Source: a bacterium SCSIO 12827 | GTDB taxonomy: Bacteria; Pseudomonadota; Alphaproteobacteria; Rhodospirillales; Casp-alpha2 | Assembly: GCA_024397995.1 (NCBI GenBank) | Contig: CP073746.1 | Span: 806,001-870,000 of the forward strand | DNA length: 64,000 nucleotides | Direction of reading: 5' to 3' | Shown here: piece after piece, positions 1-8,680 of the stretch | Layout: every line of letters begins with the position of its first letter | How positions within the stretch are numbered: position 1 is the stretch's first letter | The notes under the pieces: generated by a model | The model's database searches: none | The model's input: only the letters and a program-made list of their open reading frames with translations | Told to the model about the DNA's origin: nothing | Position numbers and translations under genes: made by a program

Positions 1-1657
1 TGGGCATGAACTCGGTTCCCAGCTTGGCAGCCGGCCAGTAACTTGCAGCGAGCGCGGCGACCGCGACGGCGATGGTCAGCGTCTTGGCCCTCAGGACAAG
101 GCGGATGACCGGCCGATAAAGCCAGATCAGCAGGCGGTTCAACGGGTTCTTCTTTTCCGGAATGATCCGGCCACGAATGAACAGGATCATCAGTGCGGGC
201 ACCACGGTGACCGACAACAGCGCCCCCGCTGCCATGGCGAAGGTCTTGGTCCAGGCCAGCGGTTTGAACAACAGGCCTTCCTGCGCCTCGAGCGCGAAAA
301 TGGGCAAGAACGACACGGTGATGATGAGGAGGGAGAAGAACAGCGACGGCCCGACTTCCGATGCCGCCTCGATCATAATCTCCCGTCTGGGTTTGTCCGG
401 TGCGGCGCGCTCCAGATGCTTGTGGGCGTTGTCGATCATCACGATGGCGGCGTCGACCATGGCGCCGATGGCGATGGCGATACCGCCCAGGCTCATGATG
501 TTCGACGAGATGCCCAGCAACCACATGCATATGTAGGCGATCAGGATGCCGAGGGGCAGGGTGACGATGGCGACCAGGGCACTGCGGACATGCAACAGAA
601 AGACGATGCAGACCAGGGCGACGATGATGCTCTCCTCGATCAATGTCGTCTTCAGGGTCTCGATGGCGCTATGGATCAGGTTGGACCGGTCGTAGACCGG
701 CACGATCTCCGTACCTTCGGGTAGGCTGCCGGCGATCTCGGCCAGGCGGTCCTTGACGCTGGCGATGACCGACAGCGCGTTCTGGCCATACCGCTGAACG
801 GCGATACCGGAGACCACCTCGCCCTCGCCGTTCAGTTCCGTGATCCCGCGCCGCTCATCGGGCGCCAGTTCCACACGGGCAATGTCGCGTAGCAGGACCG
901 GCGCACCGGCCTCGGCCTTGAGGACGATCATCTCCAGGTCATCGATGCCGCGCAGATACCCCCGGCCCCGGACCATGAACTCCGTCTCCGCCATCTCGAC
1001 CACACGGCCACCCACGTCCATGTTCGATTGCCGAATGGCCTCGCGCACGGTATCCAGCGACAGGTTAAAGGCCCGCAGGCGGCGGGGATTAACCACGACG
1101 GAGTACTGCTTGACGAAGCCGCCGACGCTCGCCACCTCGGCGATGCCTTCGGCTTTGGCAACCGCGAAGCGGACCTGCCAGTCTTGCGTCGTGCGCAGTT
1201 CCGCCAGACTGCGTTTGGCCGCCATCACCGCGTACTGGTAGACCCAGCCAACGCCCGTGGCATCTGGTCCCAGTGTCGGCACGACTCCCGCCGGCAAAGT
1301 GCGGGTGGCCGCAGACAGGTACTCCAGCACGCGGGATCGGGCCCAGTAGATGTCGGTCCCTTCCTCGAATATGACGTAGACGAAGGACACGCCAAAGAAG
1401 GAGAAGCCGCGGACCACACGGGACTTTGGAACAGAGAGAAGTGCGGTAGACAGCGGGTAGGTGACTTGGTCCTCGATCACCTGAGGCGCCTGGCCGGTGT
1501 ACTCGGTGTAAACGATGACCTGCGTGTCGGACAGGTCGGGAATGGCGTCCAACGGCACCTTGGTCACGGCGTACAGGCCGACACCGGTCGCCAGAACGGC
1601 CGCCATTAGCATCAGAACCAGGTTGTTGGCCGACCATCGGATCAACTTGGCGATCAT
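1..1657 (-). CDS. cusA: CusA/CzcA-type heavy-metal RND efflux pump, partial at left edge
   Basis: This is the inner-membrane proton-driven pump of a tripartite heavy-metal efflux system, most likely for Cu(I)/Ag(I). Only the first 552 residues lie in the window; the C-terminal half is beyond base 1. The N-terminus begins MIAKLIRWSANNLVL, the usual first membrane helix, followed by periplasmic sequence with LDAIPDLSDTQVIVYTEY. The membrane segment GAMVDAAIVMIDN is diagnostic of heavy-metal RND pumps. The start codon overlaps the stop of the upstream fusion-protein gene (ATGA), so the two are translationally coupled. Metal specificity is inferred from the partner having metal-binding domains; a CzcA-type substrate cannot be excluded. 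Confidence 0.9.
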   Translation of the reverse strand, partial: MIAKLIRWSANNLVLMLMAAVLATGVGLYAVTKVPLDAIPDLSDTQVIVYTEYTGQAPQVIEDQVTYPLSTALLSVPKSRVVRGFSFFGVSFVYVIFEEGTDIYWARSRVLEYLSAATRTLPAGVVPTLGPDATGVGWVYQYAVMAAKRSLAELRTTQDWQVRFAVAKAEGIAEVASVGGFVKQYSVVVNPRRLRAFNLSLDTVREAIRQSNMDVGGRVVEMAETEFMVRGRGYLRGIDDLEMIVLKAEAGAPVLLRDIARVELAPDERRGITELNGEGEVVSGIAVQRYGQNALSVIASVKDRLAEIAGSLPEGTEIVPVYDRSNLIHSAIETLKTTLIEESIIVALVCIVFLLHVRSALVAIVTLPLGILIAYICMWLLGISSNIMSLGGIAIAIGAMVDAAIVMIDNAHKHLERAAPDKPRREIMIEAASEVGPSLFFSLLIITVSFLPIFALEAQEGLLFKPLAWTKTFAMAAGALLSVTVVPALMILFIRGRIIPEKKNPLNRLLIWLYRPVIRLVLRAKTLTIAVAVAALAASYWPAAKLGTEFMP

Positions 1658-3117
1658 GGCTTGTTCTCCGCCGGACTCGCAGGTTCGGTTGCTTTGTCGG
1701 GAGCCGGTGCGTCCGCCGTGAAACCTGAGAGCGCCGCCTTCAGGTTGCTTTCGGCATCGATTAAGAAAGTAGCCGCGACGACGACCTGGTCACCCGCAGC
1801 GACACCCTCGGTGATCTCGACATAATCATCGGCGCGCAAGCCGATCTTAACCGGGCGCGGCTCGAACCGGCCTTCGCCCAAGTCCAGGATGACGACCTGT
1901 CGGTTGCCGCTGTCAATCAAAGCGGAACGGGGCACGGTCAGACGTTCATGCCTATCGCCTCCCGTCTCGATCTCGGCCTCGGCAAACATCTCGTGAAGGA
2001 TGCGATGCTCGGGGTTGGCGACCTCGATCCGCACCTTGCCGGTCCGCGTGGCCATGTCCAGTTCATGCAAGATGAACGTGACGCGGCCCTCGTACACTTG
2101 ACCGGGAAGGGCACGGAAGGTGACGCGCGCCCGATCGCCCTCGCGCACATGTCCGATGTCTTGTTCTGCTATGTCGGCAATAACCCATACCGGGTCCAGT
2201 CCCGCAATACGCATCGCCTCGTCGCCAGCCTTCATCATCATACCGTTGACGGCCTTCTTCGCCATGGCCACACCGGATACCGGCGACGGCCAGTCGATGG
2301 ACATGACCGGGTCGCCGGACTTGCGCAAGGCTGCTATGACCTTGGGCGGGATCTGTAGGTTCTCCAGGCGTTGCAGGGCGCCTTTCTCATCGCGCCGCCC
2401 CGATGACAGGGCGGACGAGCGATAGTCCACCTGCACCCGCACCATTTCGGGGCTGTAGACGCGAAACAGCGGCTCGCCTTTCTTGATGTGGCGGCCGGTC
2501 TCATTGACGTAGAGCGCCTCGATGAAGCTGTCGGCCCGCAGCACGACGGAGTAGAGCGTCCGTTCATCGTGTTTGGCGACGGCAGGGGCACGCACGGGAC
2601 GGACGAGCCGCCGCAGTTCCACAGGCGCCGAGCGCACACCCGAGGTCTGCACCTTGGCCAAGCTGACCTTGACGGTAGCGCCGCTATCCTCCTCACCCTC
2701 GTAGACAGGAATGTAGTCCATGCCCATCCAGTCCTTCTTGGGAACCGGCGAAGTGTCGGGCAACCCCATAGGGTTGCGGTAATAGAGGATCTTCTTCGGC
2801 CCACCCTCGGCCGCCATCGGTGGCGCCTTCGGCCCGGCTTCGACGAAGTCCGGCTCCTCGTCGTCGTGGACTGGGATGAAGTCGCGGCCGTCGGCGGACT
2901 TCTTGGGCTCGGCCGAATACTCCGGCTGACCATCAGGATGCTTCCAATAAAGCACCCTTCCCGCGGTCACGCCCTCAGCCATGGCAGGCGTCGAGACACT
3001 CGGGCTGACAGCCAATTGGCGTGGGTCGGGCCATTCTCCTGCACCTAGGCGATATCCCAACACAAGAACCGCGGGCACAGTCCCAAGCAGAACTAAACAT
3101 ACGAGCGACTTTTTCAT
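1654..3117 (-). CDS. cusB: CusB-type periplasmic membrane-fusion protein with two heavy-metal-binding domains
   Basis: This adaptor links the RND pump to an outer-membrane channel and hands metal to the pump. The chosen start gives MKKSLVCLVLLGTV, a signal/anchor sequence, with GAGGAA ahead of it; a longer frame starts at 3150 but lacks a ribosome site. Two tandem heavy-metal-binding domains follow, at about residues 55-88 (LYWKHPDGQP...FIPVHDDEE) and 110-143 (LYYRNPMGLP...MGMDYIPVYEGEE). Then come the barrel-sandwich/lipoyl region (GRHIKKGEPLFRVYSPEM) and the beta-barrel domain. The gene overlaps the pump gene by four bases. No outer-membrane component is adjacent in the window; it may lie to the left or be shared with the Czc operon. 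Confidence 0.9.
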   Translation of the reverse strand: MKKSLVCLVLLGTVPAVLVLGYRLGAGEWPDPRQLAVSPSVSTPAMAEGVTAGRVLYWKHPDGQPEYSAEPKKSADGRDFIPVHDDEEPDFVEAGPKAPPMAAEGGPKKILYYRNPMGLPDTSPVPKKDWMGMDYIPVYEGEEDSGATVKVSLAKVQTSGVRSAPVELRRLVRPVRAPAVAKHDERTLYSVVLRADSFIEALYVNETGRHIKKGEPLFRVYSPEMVRVQVDYRSSALSSGRRDEKGALQRLENLQIPPKVIAALRKSGDPVMSIDWPSPVSGVAMAKKAVNGMMMKAGDEAMRIAGLDPVWVIADIAEQDIGHVREGDRARVTFRALPGQVYEGRVTFILHELDMATRTGKVRIEVANPEHRILHEMFAEAEIETGGDRHERLTVPRSALIDSGNRQVVILDLGEGRFEPRPVKIGLRADDYVEITEGVAAGDQVVVAATFLIDAESNLKAALSGFTADAPAPDKATEPASPAENKP

Positions 3118-3127
3118 CTTTAATTCC

Positions 3128-3526
3128 TCAATTCCTGGCTTGGAACACAACGACGCCCTGCACGGTCTCGGCTTCGCCCTGGACCTTGGCCATCAATCGC
3201 AGCGCCCAGCCGCCGGCCATGGTCAGGTCGGCGGTGAAACGATAGACACCCGGCTCGTCACCGGGCACCGCCCGGTGTTCGGCGGTCATCGCCGCCATTT
3301 TGTCGGGCCCCATGTCGAGCCGTGTGCGGAATACCACTGCTCCCGGCACCGGCTTGTTGGTTGGTTTGTGGATCAGGCGTACGGCCAGCGCGCTGCCAGC
3401 GCCATTCTTCACGTCGACGGCAACGGGTTGGAACTCGTAGTCCGCAGCGCCAGCCAGGGCAGAAGACACCGTCAGAAGGGCGACGTAGCAGGCAAGCGCC
3501 GTGCGCCTCAAAAGCGTAGGAATCAT
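3128..3526 (-). CDS. FixH/YtkA-like exported protein
   Basis: A 132-residue protein with an N-terminal signal peptide (MIPTLLRRTALACYVALLTV) and an immunoglobulin-like beta domain ending VYRFTADLTMAGGWALRLMA, typical of the FixH/YtkA family. Members are found near copper pumps and cytochrome oxidase assembly genes; their biochemical role is poorly defined. An AAGGA site seven bases ahead of the ATG at 3526 supports this start over the longer 3559 frame. It sits 10 bases upstream of cusB in the same direction, so it is probably the first or second gene of the cus operon. A role in periplasmic copper handling is inferred from context only. Confidence 0.75.
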   Translation of the reverse strand: MIPTLLRRTALACYVALLTVSSALAGAADYEFQPVAVDVKNGAGSALAVRLIHKPTNKPVPGAVVFRTRLDMGPDKMAAMTAEHRAVPGDEPGVYRFTADLTMAGGWALRLMAKVQGEAETVQGVVVFQARN

Positions 3527-3591
3527 GGAACAATCCTTATCGATGAGGGGAAAACCCACCCGCGCGATAACGCGGGCGGTCCGTCATTCGA

Positions 3592-3957
3592 TCAGGATCG
3601 TGGAGGAGGAGATGGCAAGCCCATCGATAAATCCGACGGCGGTCCTTGCATCGTCATTGCTTGAATCAGCGGTTCGTTGTCCGGAACGGATTCAACCGTC
3701 AGCATCGGGGGATTGAAGGGGGACAGCCAATTAACGGCGCAGGCCTCAGGTTCACAGCCTGCATCAGGCCCACAACAATCCGAAACGGGTCCGTTTTCGG
3801 AGGCTTTTACACCGGCACAATGCTCCAAAATCTTAGATGCAGGACCAGCATCCGTATAAGCCGCCTGCTTGTCTTGCATAGCCTGTGCAATGCTCAGCGG
3901 CGCCAATGCAATCGCAAGCATAGTCAACACAACAAGCGTGAAACGACATCGGCGCAA
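3592..3957 (-). CDS. small exported Cys-containing protein of unknown function
   Basis: I do not recognise the family. The TTG start at 3957 is preceded by AAGGAG and gives a good signal peptide (MRRCRFTLVVLTMLAIALAP, cleavage near AQA); an ATG at 3990 and a TTG at 3999 are alternatives without a ribosome site. The mature part is short, with clustered cysteines (HCAGVK, DCCGPDAGCEPEAC) and a Met/Pro-rich tail. It lies 65 bases upstream of the FixH-like gene on the same strand and probably leads the cus operon. The clustered Cys residues and neighbours suggest metal binding in the periplasm; this is inference. Confidence 0.55.
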   Translation of the reverse strand: MRRCRFTLVVLTMLAIALAPLSIAQAMQDKQAAYTDAGPASKILEHCAGVKASENGPVSDCCGPDAGCEPEACAVNWLSPFNPPMLTVESVPDNEPLIQAMTMQGPPSDLSMGLPSPPPRS

Positions 3958-4081
3958 GTGGGCTATCTCCTTGCCGGCATATTGCCGCATCGCAAACAAC
4001 CGTCAAGCATCAAATGGAGATCGCGAATTCACGATTGGGTGTTGCCGACACAATCTTGGGACGGCGGATGAAGCAAATGGA

Positions 4082-4345
4082 TCAACCTGCGCCCACACCT
4101 GCTGCCCGCAACGCGGCCTCATCCGGACCGCGCCCAGCGCAACAAGAGGCCAGAACGCCATTCACCACCACGGCGGGAAGTGAGCGCACGCCAAGCTCCT
4201 TGGCCTTGGCCGCCACGCCTGCGTCCTTCATGTCGAGGATGGACACCTCGCAATTCGAGCAGGCCATCTTGTTGACCATTTCGATGGTTTCTTCGCACAG
4301 GCCGCAGCCGGCGCTGAAGACTTCGATCTTGCGTTTATCAGCCAT
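4082..4345 (-). CDS. small thioredoxin/glutaredoxin-like protein of the mer-like operon
   Basis: An 87-residue cytoplasmic protein with a thioredoxin-fold pattern: an early CGLC redox motif at residues 14-17, a second Cys pair (CSNC, 29-32), the cis-proline segment VRSLPAVVVNG, and a C-terminal CC. AAAGGAG precedes the ATG at 4345. It is the last gene of merR - thioredoxin/MerC fusion - this gene, about 37 bases after the fusion. Likely roles are thiol reduction or metal relay from the membrane protein; the extra Cys pairs favour metal handling. No MerA or MerP gene follows, so mercury as substrate is not proven. Confidence 0.7.
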   Translation of the reverse strand: MADKRKIEVFSAGCGLCEETIEMVNKMACSNCEVSILDMKDAGVAAKAKELGVRSLPAVVVNGVLASCCAGRGPDEAALRAAGVGAG

Positions 4346-4382
4346 TGTTTGATCTCCTTTGCTGATTTTCCAAATGACCAGT

Positions 4383-5120
4383 TCAGCCGGGAGCGCCCAC
4401 ACAAGCAGGACACTCGGCCGCTTGGCCGGATTGATGACTGCGTCGCATCGGCCAGGTGTTCCACAAGGACGCGGCGACAAGCACGCCAAGGCCAGCCCAC
4501 ATGACCGGGTCGCTGTCGAAGCCGAACTTGCCGATCAAGACAATCCCTGCAGCGATAAGACCCAAACCAAATGGCAGGTAGCCGCGCCGGGTCCGCGCGC
4601 GGTAGGCCAATGCAAAAACCGCAATGGCAAGGAACGCCCCGGTCAGGGGCAACAGATACGGCGTATAGTCGATGAACCCGATGCCGAAGCTGCTGAACAA
4701 ACCGGCATACGCCGGCCAGCAGGCGGGGCAGGCAAGTTTCGGCAGCAAAGCGGCACCAATGGATGGGACCATCGCCGCGTTCAAGCGAAAGGCCCCGACG
4801 GCCTCACCGGTTTCAGAACCCGGCGTCAGTGCCGCCACAATCTGATCGAGCGGCGGTACGCCGCGCGCTTCGCCTTCCAGCGCATAGATGCGGCAACATG
4901 AACCGGCTTCTTCAAGAGGAATGCCTGATACGTCCTCGCCATCGACCAAGATCGTCGGCGAGCCATAGGAACGGACATGATCCGGTGCGCCTGGATCATC
5001 GACCTCCCACTCCGACCAGGTAGGGGGCACGCCGGCCGCACCGAACGCCGCGATCAATTGTTTCCGCGCGCCTTCGATATTCGGACAGGTCTTTTCATAG
5101 ACGAGTTCAACAGCCGGCAT
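4383..5120 (-). CDS. thioredoxin-like domain fused to a MerC-like metal-uptake membrane protein
   Basis: A 245-residue fusion. Residues 1-100 resemble a thioredoxin-like domain (VYEKTCPNIEGARKQL, cis-Pro region YGSPTILVDGEDV, then a CC pair). Residues about 105-225 form four membrane helices with KLACPACWPAYAGL, the Cys pair in the first helix of MerC-type mercuric transporters. The C-terminus carries another pair (ECPACVGAPG). AAAGGA lies ahead of the ATG at 5120, which directly abuts the merR stop. MerC moves Hg(II) across the inner membrane; here the fused domain may replace MerP or act as a cytoplasmic acceptor. That division of labour is inference; the operon has no mercuric reductase in the window. 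Confidence 0.75.
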   Translation of the reverse strand: MPAVELVYEKTCPNIEGARKQLIAAFGAAGVPPTWSEWEVDDPGAPDHVRSYGSPTILVDGEDVSGIPLEEAGSCCRIYALEGEARGVPPLDQIVAALTPGSETGEAVGAFRLNAAMVPSIGAALLPKLACPACWPAYAGLFSSFGIGFIDYTPYLLPLTGAFLAIAVFALAYRARTRRGYLPFGLGLIAAGIVLIGKFGFDSDPVMWAGLGVLVAASLWNTWPMRRSHQSGQAAECPACVGAPG

Positions 5121-5121
5121 G

Positions 5122-5526
5122 TCAAAGTCCTTTCTCGGCCTCCAGAGCATCGAGGATCGGGCACTCGCTCACCGGTCCTGTGCTGGGGCAAGCCTGTGTC
5201 CACGTCGCAAGGATGTCCCGCATCCTCGACAGGACGTCGATTTTGTCCTCGATCTCACTGAGTTTCCCCAGCGCCCGGTCGCGAACATCGCCGCACGATG
5301 CCCCCGGATCGGCCTTGAGCGAGAGAAGGTCACCGATATCCCGCAAAGTGAACCCAACATCCTGAGCGCGTTTGATGAACTGGATATGACGGACCACCTC
5401 AGGTTCGTATTTCCGGTAGCCGTTCGCATCCCGCTCGGGCGTCTCGATCAGTCCCTGTGTTTCGTAGTAACGCAGGGTTTCGACACTGACACCGCCTTGC
5501 CGGGCGACATCTCCGATGTTCAGCAT
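5122..5526 (-). CDS. merR: MerR-type metal-responsive regulator
   Basis: A 134-residue MerR-family activator/repressor. The N-terminal winged helix starts MLNIGDVARQGGVSVETLRY, the RERNGYRKY-type wing is ERDANGYRKYEP, then a dimerisation helix. Cysteines at 78, 113 and 122 match the three Hg(II)-coordinating cysteines of mercury MerR, with nine residues between the last two. GGAGA precedes the ATG at 5526; the longer frame to 5625 would run through the promoter. It is the first gene of its operon and should regulate itself through the operator at 5552-5583. Related zinc or lead sensors share parts of this pattern, so mercury specificity is likely but not certain. Confidence 0.9.
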   Translation of the reverse strand: MLNIGDVARQGGVSVETLRYYETQGLIETPERDANGYRKYEPEVVRHIQFIKRAQDVGFTLRDIGDLLSLKADPGASCGDVRDRALGKLSEIEDKIDVLSRMRDILATWTQACPSTGPVSECPILDALEAEKGL

Positions 5527-5551
5527 TTCAATATCTCCATCGATTCCTGGC

Positions 5552-5583
5552 ATCCTACCCCCTGTAGTATACTTCAGGGTCAA
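5552..5583 (-). promoter_or_regulatory. MerR-type promoter/operator of the mer-like operon
   Basis: On the minus strand a -35 TTGACC (5578-5583) and -10 TAGGAT (5552-5557) are separated by 20 bases, the over-long spacer typical of MerR-controlled promoters. The spacer carries the palindrome CCTGWAGTATACTWCAGG (5561-5578), apart from two central-arm bases that still pair. It reads into merR 26 bases downstream of the -10. The divergent gene at 5635 may also be affected. Confidence 0.75.
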
Positions 5584-5634
5584 GGTGGAATTTTGCCTTG
5601 ATCCGGCCATGATTGATGGCAACACTCCCTACCC

Positions 5635-5988
5635 ATGAGACGCCTGTTGCGATCCCGTCTTTTGATTTTTGCCCTGCTGCTCGCGGTGGGCGTGGGATCC
5701 GTCGTTTCCGTTGTCCAGGCTGGGCAAATGCGTGTCGACATGGCCATGGCAGGGGATACCCAAGGGGCCAGCGGCGACAGTTGCACTGCCTGCGGCACCG
5801 GTGATGACAGCACAAAGATGTCGGTGGATTGTGCATCAGCCTGTCATCTGTCGGCTGTCGATATGGCCGATGCACTTACGGCCGTTAGCGTGATCGAAAA
5901 CGGGACTTATCATCTGGATCGCAGGCAATTTGTTCGGTCTTCTGGACCACTTCTCGACCCGTCTCCCCCTAAATCCATTCTCGGTTAG
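5635..5988 (+). CDS. small exported Cys-containing protein of unknown function
   Basis: A 117-residue protein, family not recognised. It has a signal peptide (RLLIFALLLAVGVGSVVSVV, cleavage near VQAG), a Met-rich stretch (MRVDMAMAGD), then DSCTACGTGDD and CASACH, and a non-charged tail ending in prolines. The pattern resembles small periplasmic proteins encoded beside copper and mercury genes. It is divergent from merR and 134 bases before the multicopper oxidase, so it could belong to either regulon. No ribosome site is evident before the ATG; an alternative start is not obvious because the signal peptide begins here. Confidence 0.55.
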   Translation: MRRLLRSRLLIFALLLAVGVGSVVSVVQAGQMRVDMAMAGDTQGASGDSCTACGTGDDSTKMSVDCASACHLSAVDMADALTAVSVIENGTYHLDRRQFVRSSGPLLDPSPPKSILG

Positions 5989-6122
5989 AGCGCTGCCGGC
6001 GGAAGCTTCCGTTTCCGCTGAACACCGCTCCTAGGTCCACTTCCTCGATCTGAGGCAGGTGGCATTACGTCGGAACAGGCATCCGCCTGTCCACGCTCAT
6101 ACCCGAGAATGGAAACCACATA

Positions 6123-7565
6123 ATGCAAAACATGTTCTTCGACGGCCTGTCGCGCCGCTCCTTCCTGGCCGCTGCCGGCTCCGTAGCAGGCATGGCCGCC
6201 ATGCCCGCCTGGGTTGTGTCTGCGTCCCCCGTTCGTCAATTCGATCTGACCGCAGCCCCCGGCGACACCCACTTAATTGACAGTGGCGGGGCCAAAACCA
6301 AGGTCTGGTCGTACAACGGCCGCGTGCCCGGCCCGGAAATCCGGGTGCGCCAGGGCGAACGCCTGCGCGTTGCCATGCGCAACGACTTGGCAGAAGAGAC
6401 GACGGTCCATTGGCATGGACTGCGCGTGCCCCATGCCATGGACGGCGTACCGCACCTGACACAGAAGCCCATCGGGCCCGGCGAAACCTTCGTCTATGAA
6501 TTCGACGCGCCGGATGCCGGAACCTATTGGTACCACCCCCATCAGCGCAGTTTCGAGCAGGTCGGGCGGGGGCTTTACGGCCCCTTGATCATCGGAGAGC
6601 CGAACCCGCCGCAGGTTGATCGTGACGTGACCTGGGTGCTCGACGATTGGCGTCTGCTGAAGGACGCTCAGATCAGCGAAGATTTCGGAAACCGCCATGA
6701 CATGAGTCATGCCGGCCGTATCGGCAACACGGTCACCGTCAATGGCCGAATCACGGACGTGTTCGAAGCGCACGCGGGTGAGCGCATTCGCCTGCGCCTG
6801 ATCAATGCGGCCAACGCCCGCATCTTCGGCCTGGAGTTCGAAGGTCATACTCCTTGGATCATCGCCTATGACGGCCAACCCGTCGAACCCCACCAAGTCA
6901 GCGGGCGGCTCGACATCGGGCCGGCCATGCGGATCGACCTCATCCTGGATCTTCCCGGCAGTCCGGGTGATGCCTTCGCCGTCAGGGACACCTTCTACCG
7001 GCGCCTGCAATACCGATTACTGGACATCGTCTACGGTCCAAGCCGCCTGCGGGAGAAGCCGATGGGCGAGGGCGAGGAGGGCGGCGTCATGGCGTTACCG
7101 GCGAACACCATGCCGGAGCCTGACCTGGCAACGGCTCAGCGCCACGAAATCTCCTTCGGTGGCGGCATGATGGGCGGGATGTCCATGGCCAGGATGGGCG
7201 GCCGCGAGGTCGGCATGATGGAGATGATGCGGAGCGGCAAGGCCTGGACGGTCAACGGCGTCGTCGCCACGGGCCACATTATGGACCCAATCCTGACGTT
7301 GGAGCGGAACCGCTCCTACGTCCTCGCTCTCGACAACCAGACCGCCTGGCATCATCCCATCCATCTGCACGGTCATTCCTTCCGGGTGATCAGCCGAAAC
7401 GGTCGGCCGACCCGCCACAAGGAATGGCAGGACACGGTGCTGATGGCGCCGCGCGAACAGGTCGAGATCGCCTTCGTCGCCGACAACCCCGGCGGCTGGA
7501 TGTTCCACTGCCACATCCTGGAACATCAGGCCGGCGGCATGATGGCCGTTATTCAGGTGACCTGA
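6123..7565 (+). CDS. multicopper oxidase, Tat-exported (CueO/CopA-like)
   Basis: A 480-residue periplasmic multicopper oxidase that probably oxidises Cu(I) to the less permeant Cu(II). The N-terminus has a twin-arginine signal (LSRRSFLAAAGSVAGMAAM). All four copper ligand motifs are present: HWHG, WYHPH, HPIHLHGHSF and the C-terminal HCHILEHQAGGM with its T1 Cys. A Met-rich segment (GGGMMGGMSMARMGG, then GMMEMM, about residues 340-375) resembles the copper-binding Met-rich region of CueO, though shorter. It starts a run of copper genes to 11240, beginning 80 bases before DUF411. Laccase-like activity on other substrates is possible. Confidence 0.95.
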   Translation: MQNMFFDGLSRRSFLAAAGSVAGMAAMPAWVVSASPVRQFDLTAAPGDTHLIDSGGAKTKVWSYNGRVPGPEIRVRQGERLRVAMRNDLAEETTVHWHGLRVPHAMDGVPHLTQKPIGPGETFVYEFDAPDAGTYWYHPHQRSFEQVGRGLYGPLIIGEPNPPQVDRDVTWVLDDWRLLKDAQISEDFGNRHDMSHAGRIGNTVTVNGRITDVFEAHAGERIRLRLINAANARIFGLEFEGHTPWIIAYDGQPVEPHQVSGRLDIGPAMRIDLILDLPGSPGDAFAVRDTFYRRLQYRLLDIVYGPSRLREKPMGEGEEGGVMALPANTMPEPDLATAQRHEISFGGGMMGGMSMARMGGREVGMMEMMRSGKAWTVNGVVATGHIMDPILTLERNRSYVLALDNQTAWHHPIHLHGHSFRVISRNGRPTRHKEWQDTVLMAPREQVEIAFVADNPGGWMFHCHILEHQAGGMMAVIQVT

Positions 7566-7644
7566 AGCAACCCCATTACCCATACGAGATGACTCCACTT
7601 GGACGGACACTCGATCCGATCAATCCCAGGAAAGAAACAAAACC

Positions 7645-8094
7645 ATGATTTCACGAACCTCCTTACCCGGCGCTGTTATGGCAGCTCTAATCACCGCATC
7701 CGTTCCTCTATTCGCACAGGCAGCCGACCGGCCTGATGCCACCATCATCAAGAACCCGCAATGCGGATGCTGCGAAAGCTATGCCGACTATCTGCGCCAG
7801 AACGGCTTCAAGGTGACGGTCAAGGAATCCCATGACCTGCCCTTGATGAAACGTGAGATGAGCGTGCCTGATGACTTTGCAAGCTGCCACACCATGGTAC
7901 TCGACAAATACGTGGTCGAGGGCCATGTGCCTGTTTCCGCCATCGACAAGCTGCTGGCCGAACGCCCAGACATTAAGGGGATTTCCTTGCCGGGCATGCC
8001 GCAAGGATCACCCGGCATGTCGGGCACCAAGGCCGCTCCTTTCATCGTCTACCAGTTCGGCAAAGGGCCGGCAAAGGTCTTCACGGTCGAATGA
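7645..8094 (+). CDS. DUF411 exported metal-binding protein
   Basis: A 149-residue protein with a signal peptide cleaved near AQA-AD and a DUF411 domain. Conserved features are the thioredoxin-like opening [17 protein letters not shown] with CxCC, the [12 protein letters not shown] motif, and [12 protein letters not shown] followed by the [14 protein letters not shown] segment. DUF411 proteins sit in copper and silver resistance loci and are thought to bind metal or act as thiol proteins; no reaction is established. AGGAAAG precedes the ATG. Its stop overlaps the next start (ATGA), so it is coupled with the cytochrome gene. Confidence 0.88.
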   Translation: MISRTSLPGAVMAALITASVPLFAQAADRPDATIIKNPQCGCCESYADYLRQNGFKVTVKESHDLPLMKREMSVPDDFASCHTMVLDKYVVEGHVPVSAIDKLLAERPDIKGISLPGMPQGSPGMSGTKAAPFIVYQFGKGPAKVFTVE

Positions 8095-8540
8095 TGGCGG
8101 GTTTGAAAACAGCGACATTCATGCTGGTCGCGGCAGCCGTCGGGGCGGTCTCTCTGCCGGTTGCCGCGCAAGCCCCCGAGGGTCAAAGGTTGGCCCAGGG
8201 GCACGAGATCTATCAGACCCATTGCGCCAGTTGTCACGGCAAGAACCTGGAAGGGCAGCCCGAGTGGCAGATCCGCCGGCCGGATGGCCGATTGCCGGCC
8301 CCACCGCATGACCGAACGGGCCATACCTGGCATCACCCGGATGACCAGCTCTTTCGAATGACCAAGTTCGGCATCGTCCCGCCCTTGGCACCCAAGGGTT
8401 ACGAAAGCGACATGCCTGCATTCGGCGACATCCTTACGGACGATGAGATTTGGTCAATCCTCGACTTCATCAAAAGCACCTGGCCGGACCGCTTTCAGCG
8501 CCGGCAAAAGGACGTCACCAAGAGGGCGAGACAGCAATGA
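8091..8540 (+). CDS. periplasmic class I cytochrome c
   Basis: A 149-residue protein with a signal peptide (cleavage near AAQA), one haem c site CASCH at about residue 46, and a distal Met in [18 protein letters not shown]. The fold matches mono-haem cytochrome c. It overlaps DUF411 upstream and the 47-residue membrane protein downstream (ATGA both times), so it is firmly in the copper operon. It may receive electrons from the multicopper oxidase reaction or feed a terminal oxidase; the sequence does not say which. The C-terminus is unusually basic ([13 protein letters not shown]). Confidence 0.87.
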   Translation: MMAGLKTATFMLVAAAVGAVSLPVAAQAPEGQRLAQGHEIYQTHCASCHGKNLEGQPEWQIRRPDGRLPAPPHDRTGHTWHHPDDQLFRMTKFGIVPPLAPKGYESDMPAFGDILTDDEIWSILDFIKSTWPDRFQRRQKDVTKRARQQ

Positions 8541-8680
8541 GCAATATGATGGGAACCGACTGCGTCATGGGTTGGGGAATGATCCTGGTAGGCGCACTGG
8601 CGGCCGGACTGGCCTTGTTGGCTGCTGCGGCGTTGATCAAATACCTGTTCACACACGGCGGGAAAAACCGTCATGAGTGA
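8537..8680 (+). CDS. 47-residue single-span membrane protein in the copper operon
   Basis: A tiny protein starting [19 protein letters not shown], with one membrane helix (about residues 14-37) and a short basic tail. Its ATG overlaps the cytochrome stop and its stop overlaps the next gene by eight bases, so it is embedded in the operon and very likely translated. The Met/Cys-rich N-terminus (three Met, one Cys in twelve residues) is suggestive of copper contact. I do not recognise a family. Confidence 0.6.
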   Translation: MSNMMGTDCVMGWGMILVGALAAGLALLAAAALIKYLFTHGGKNRHE

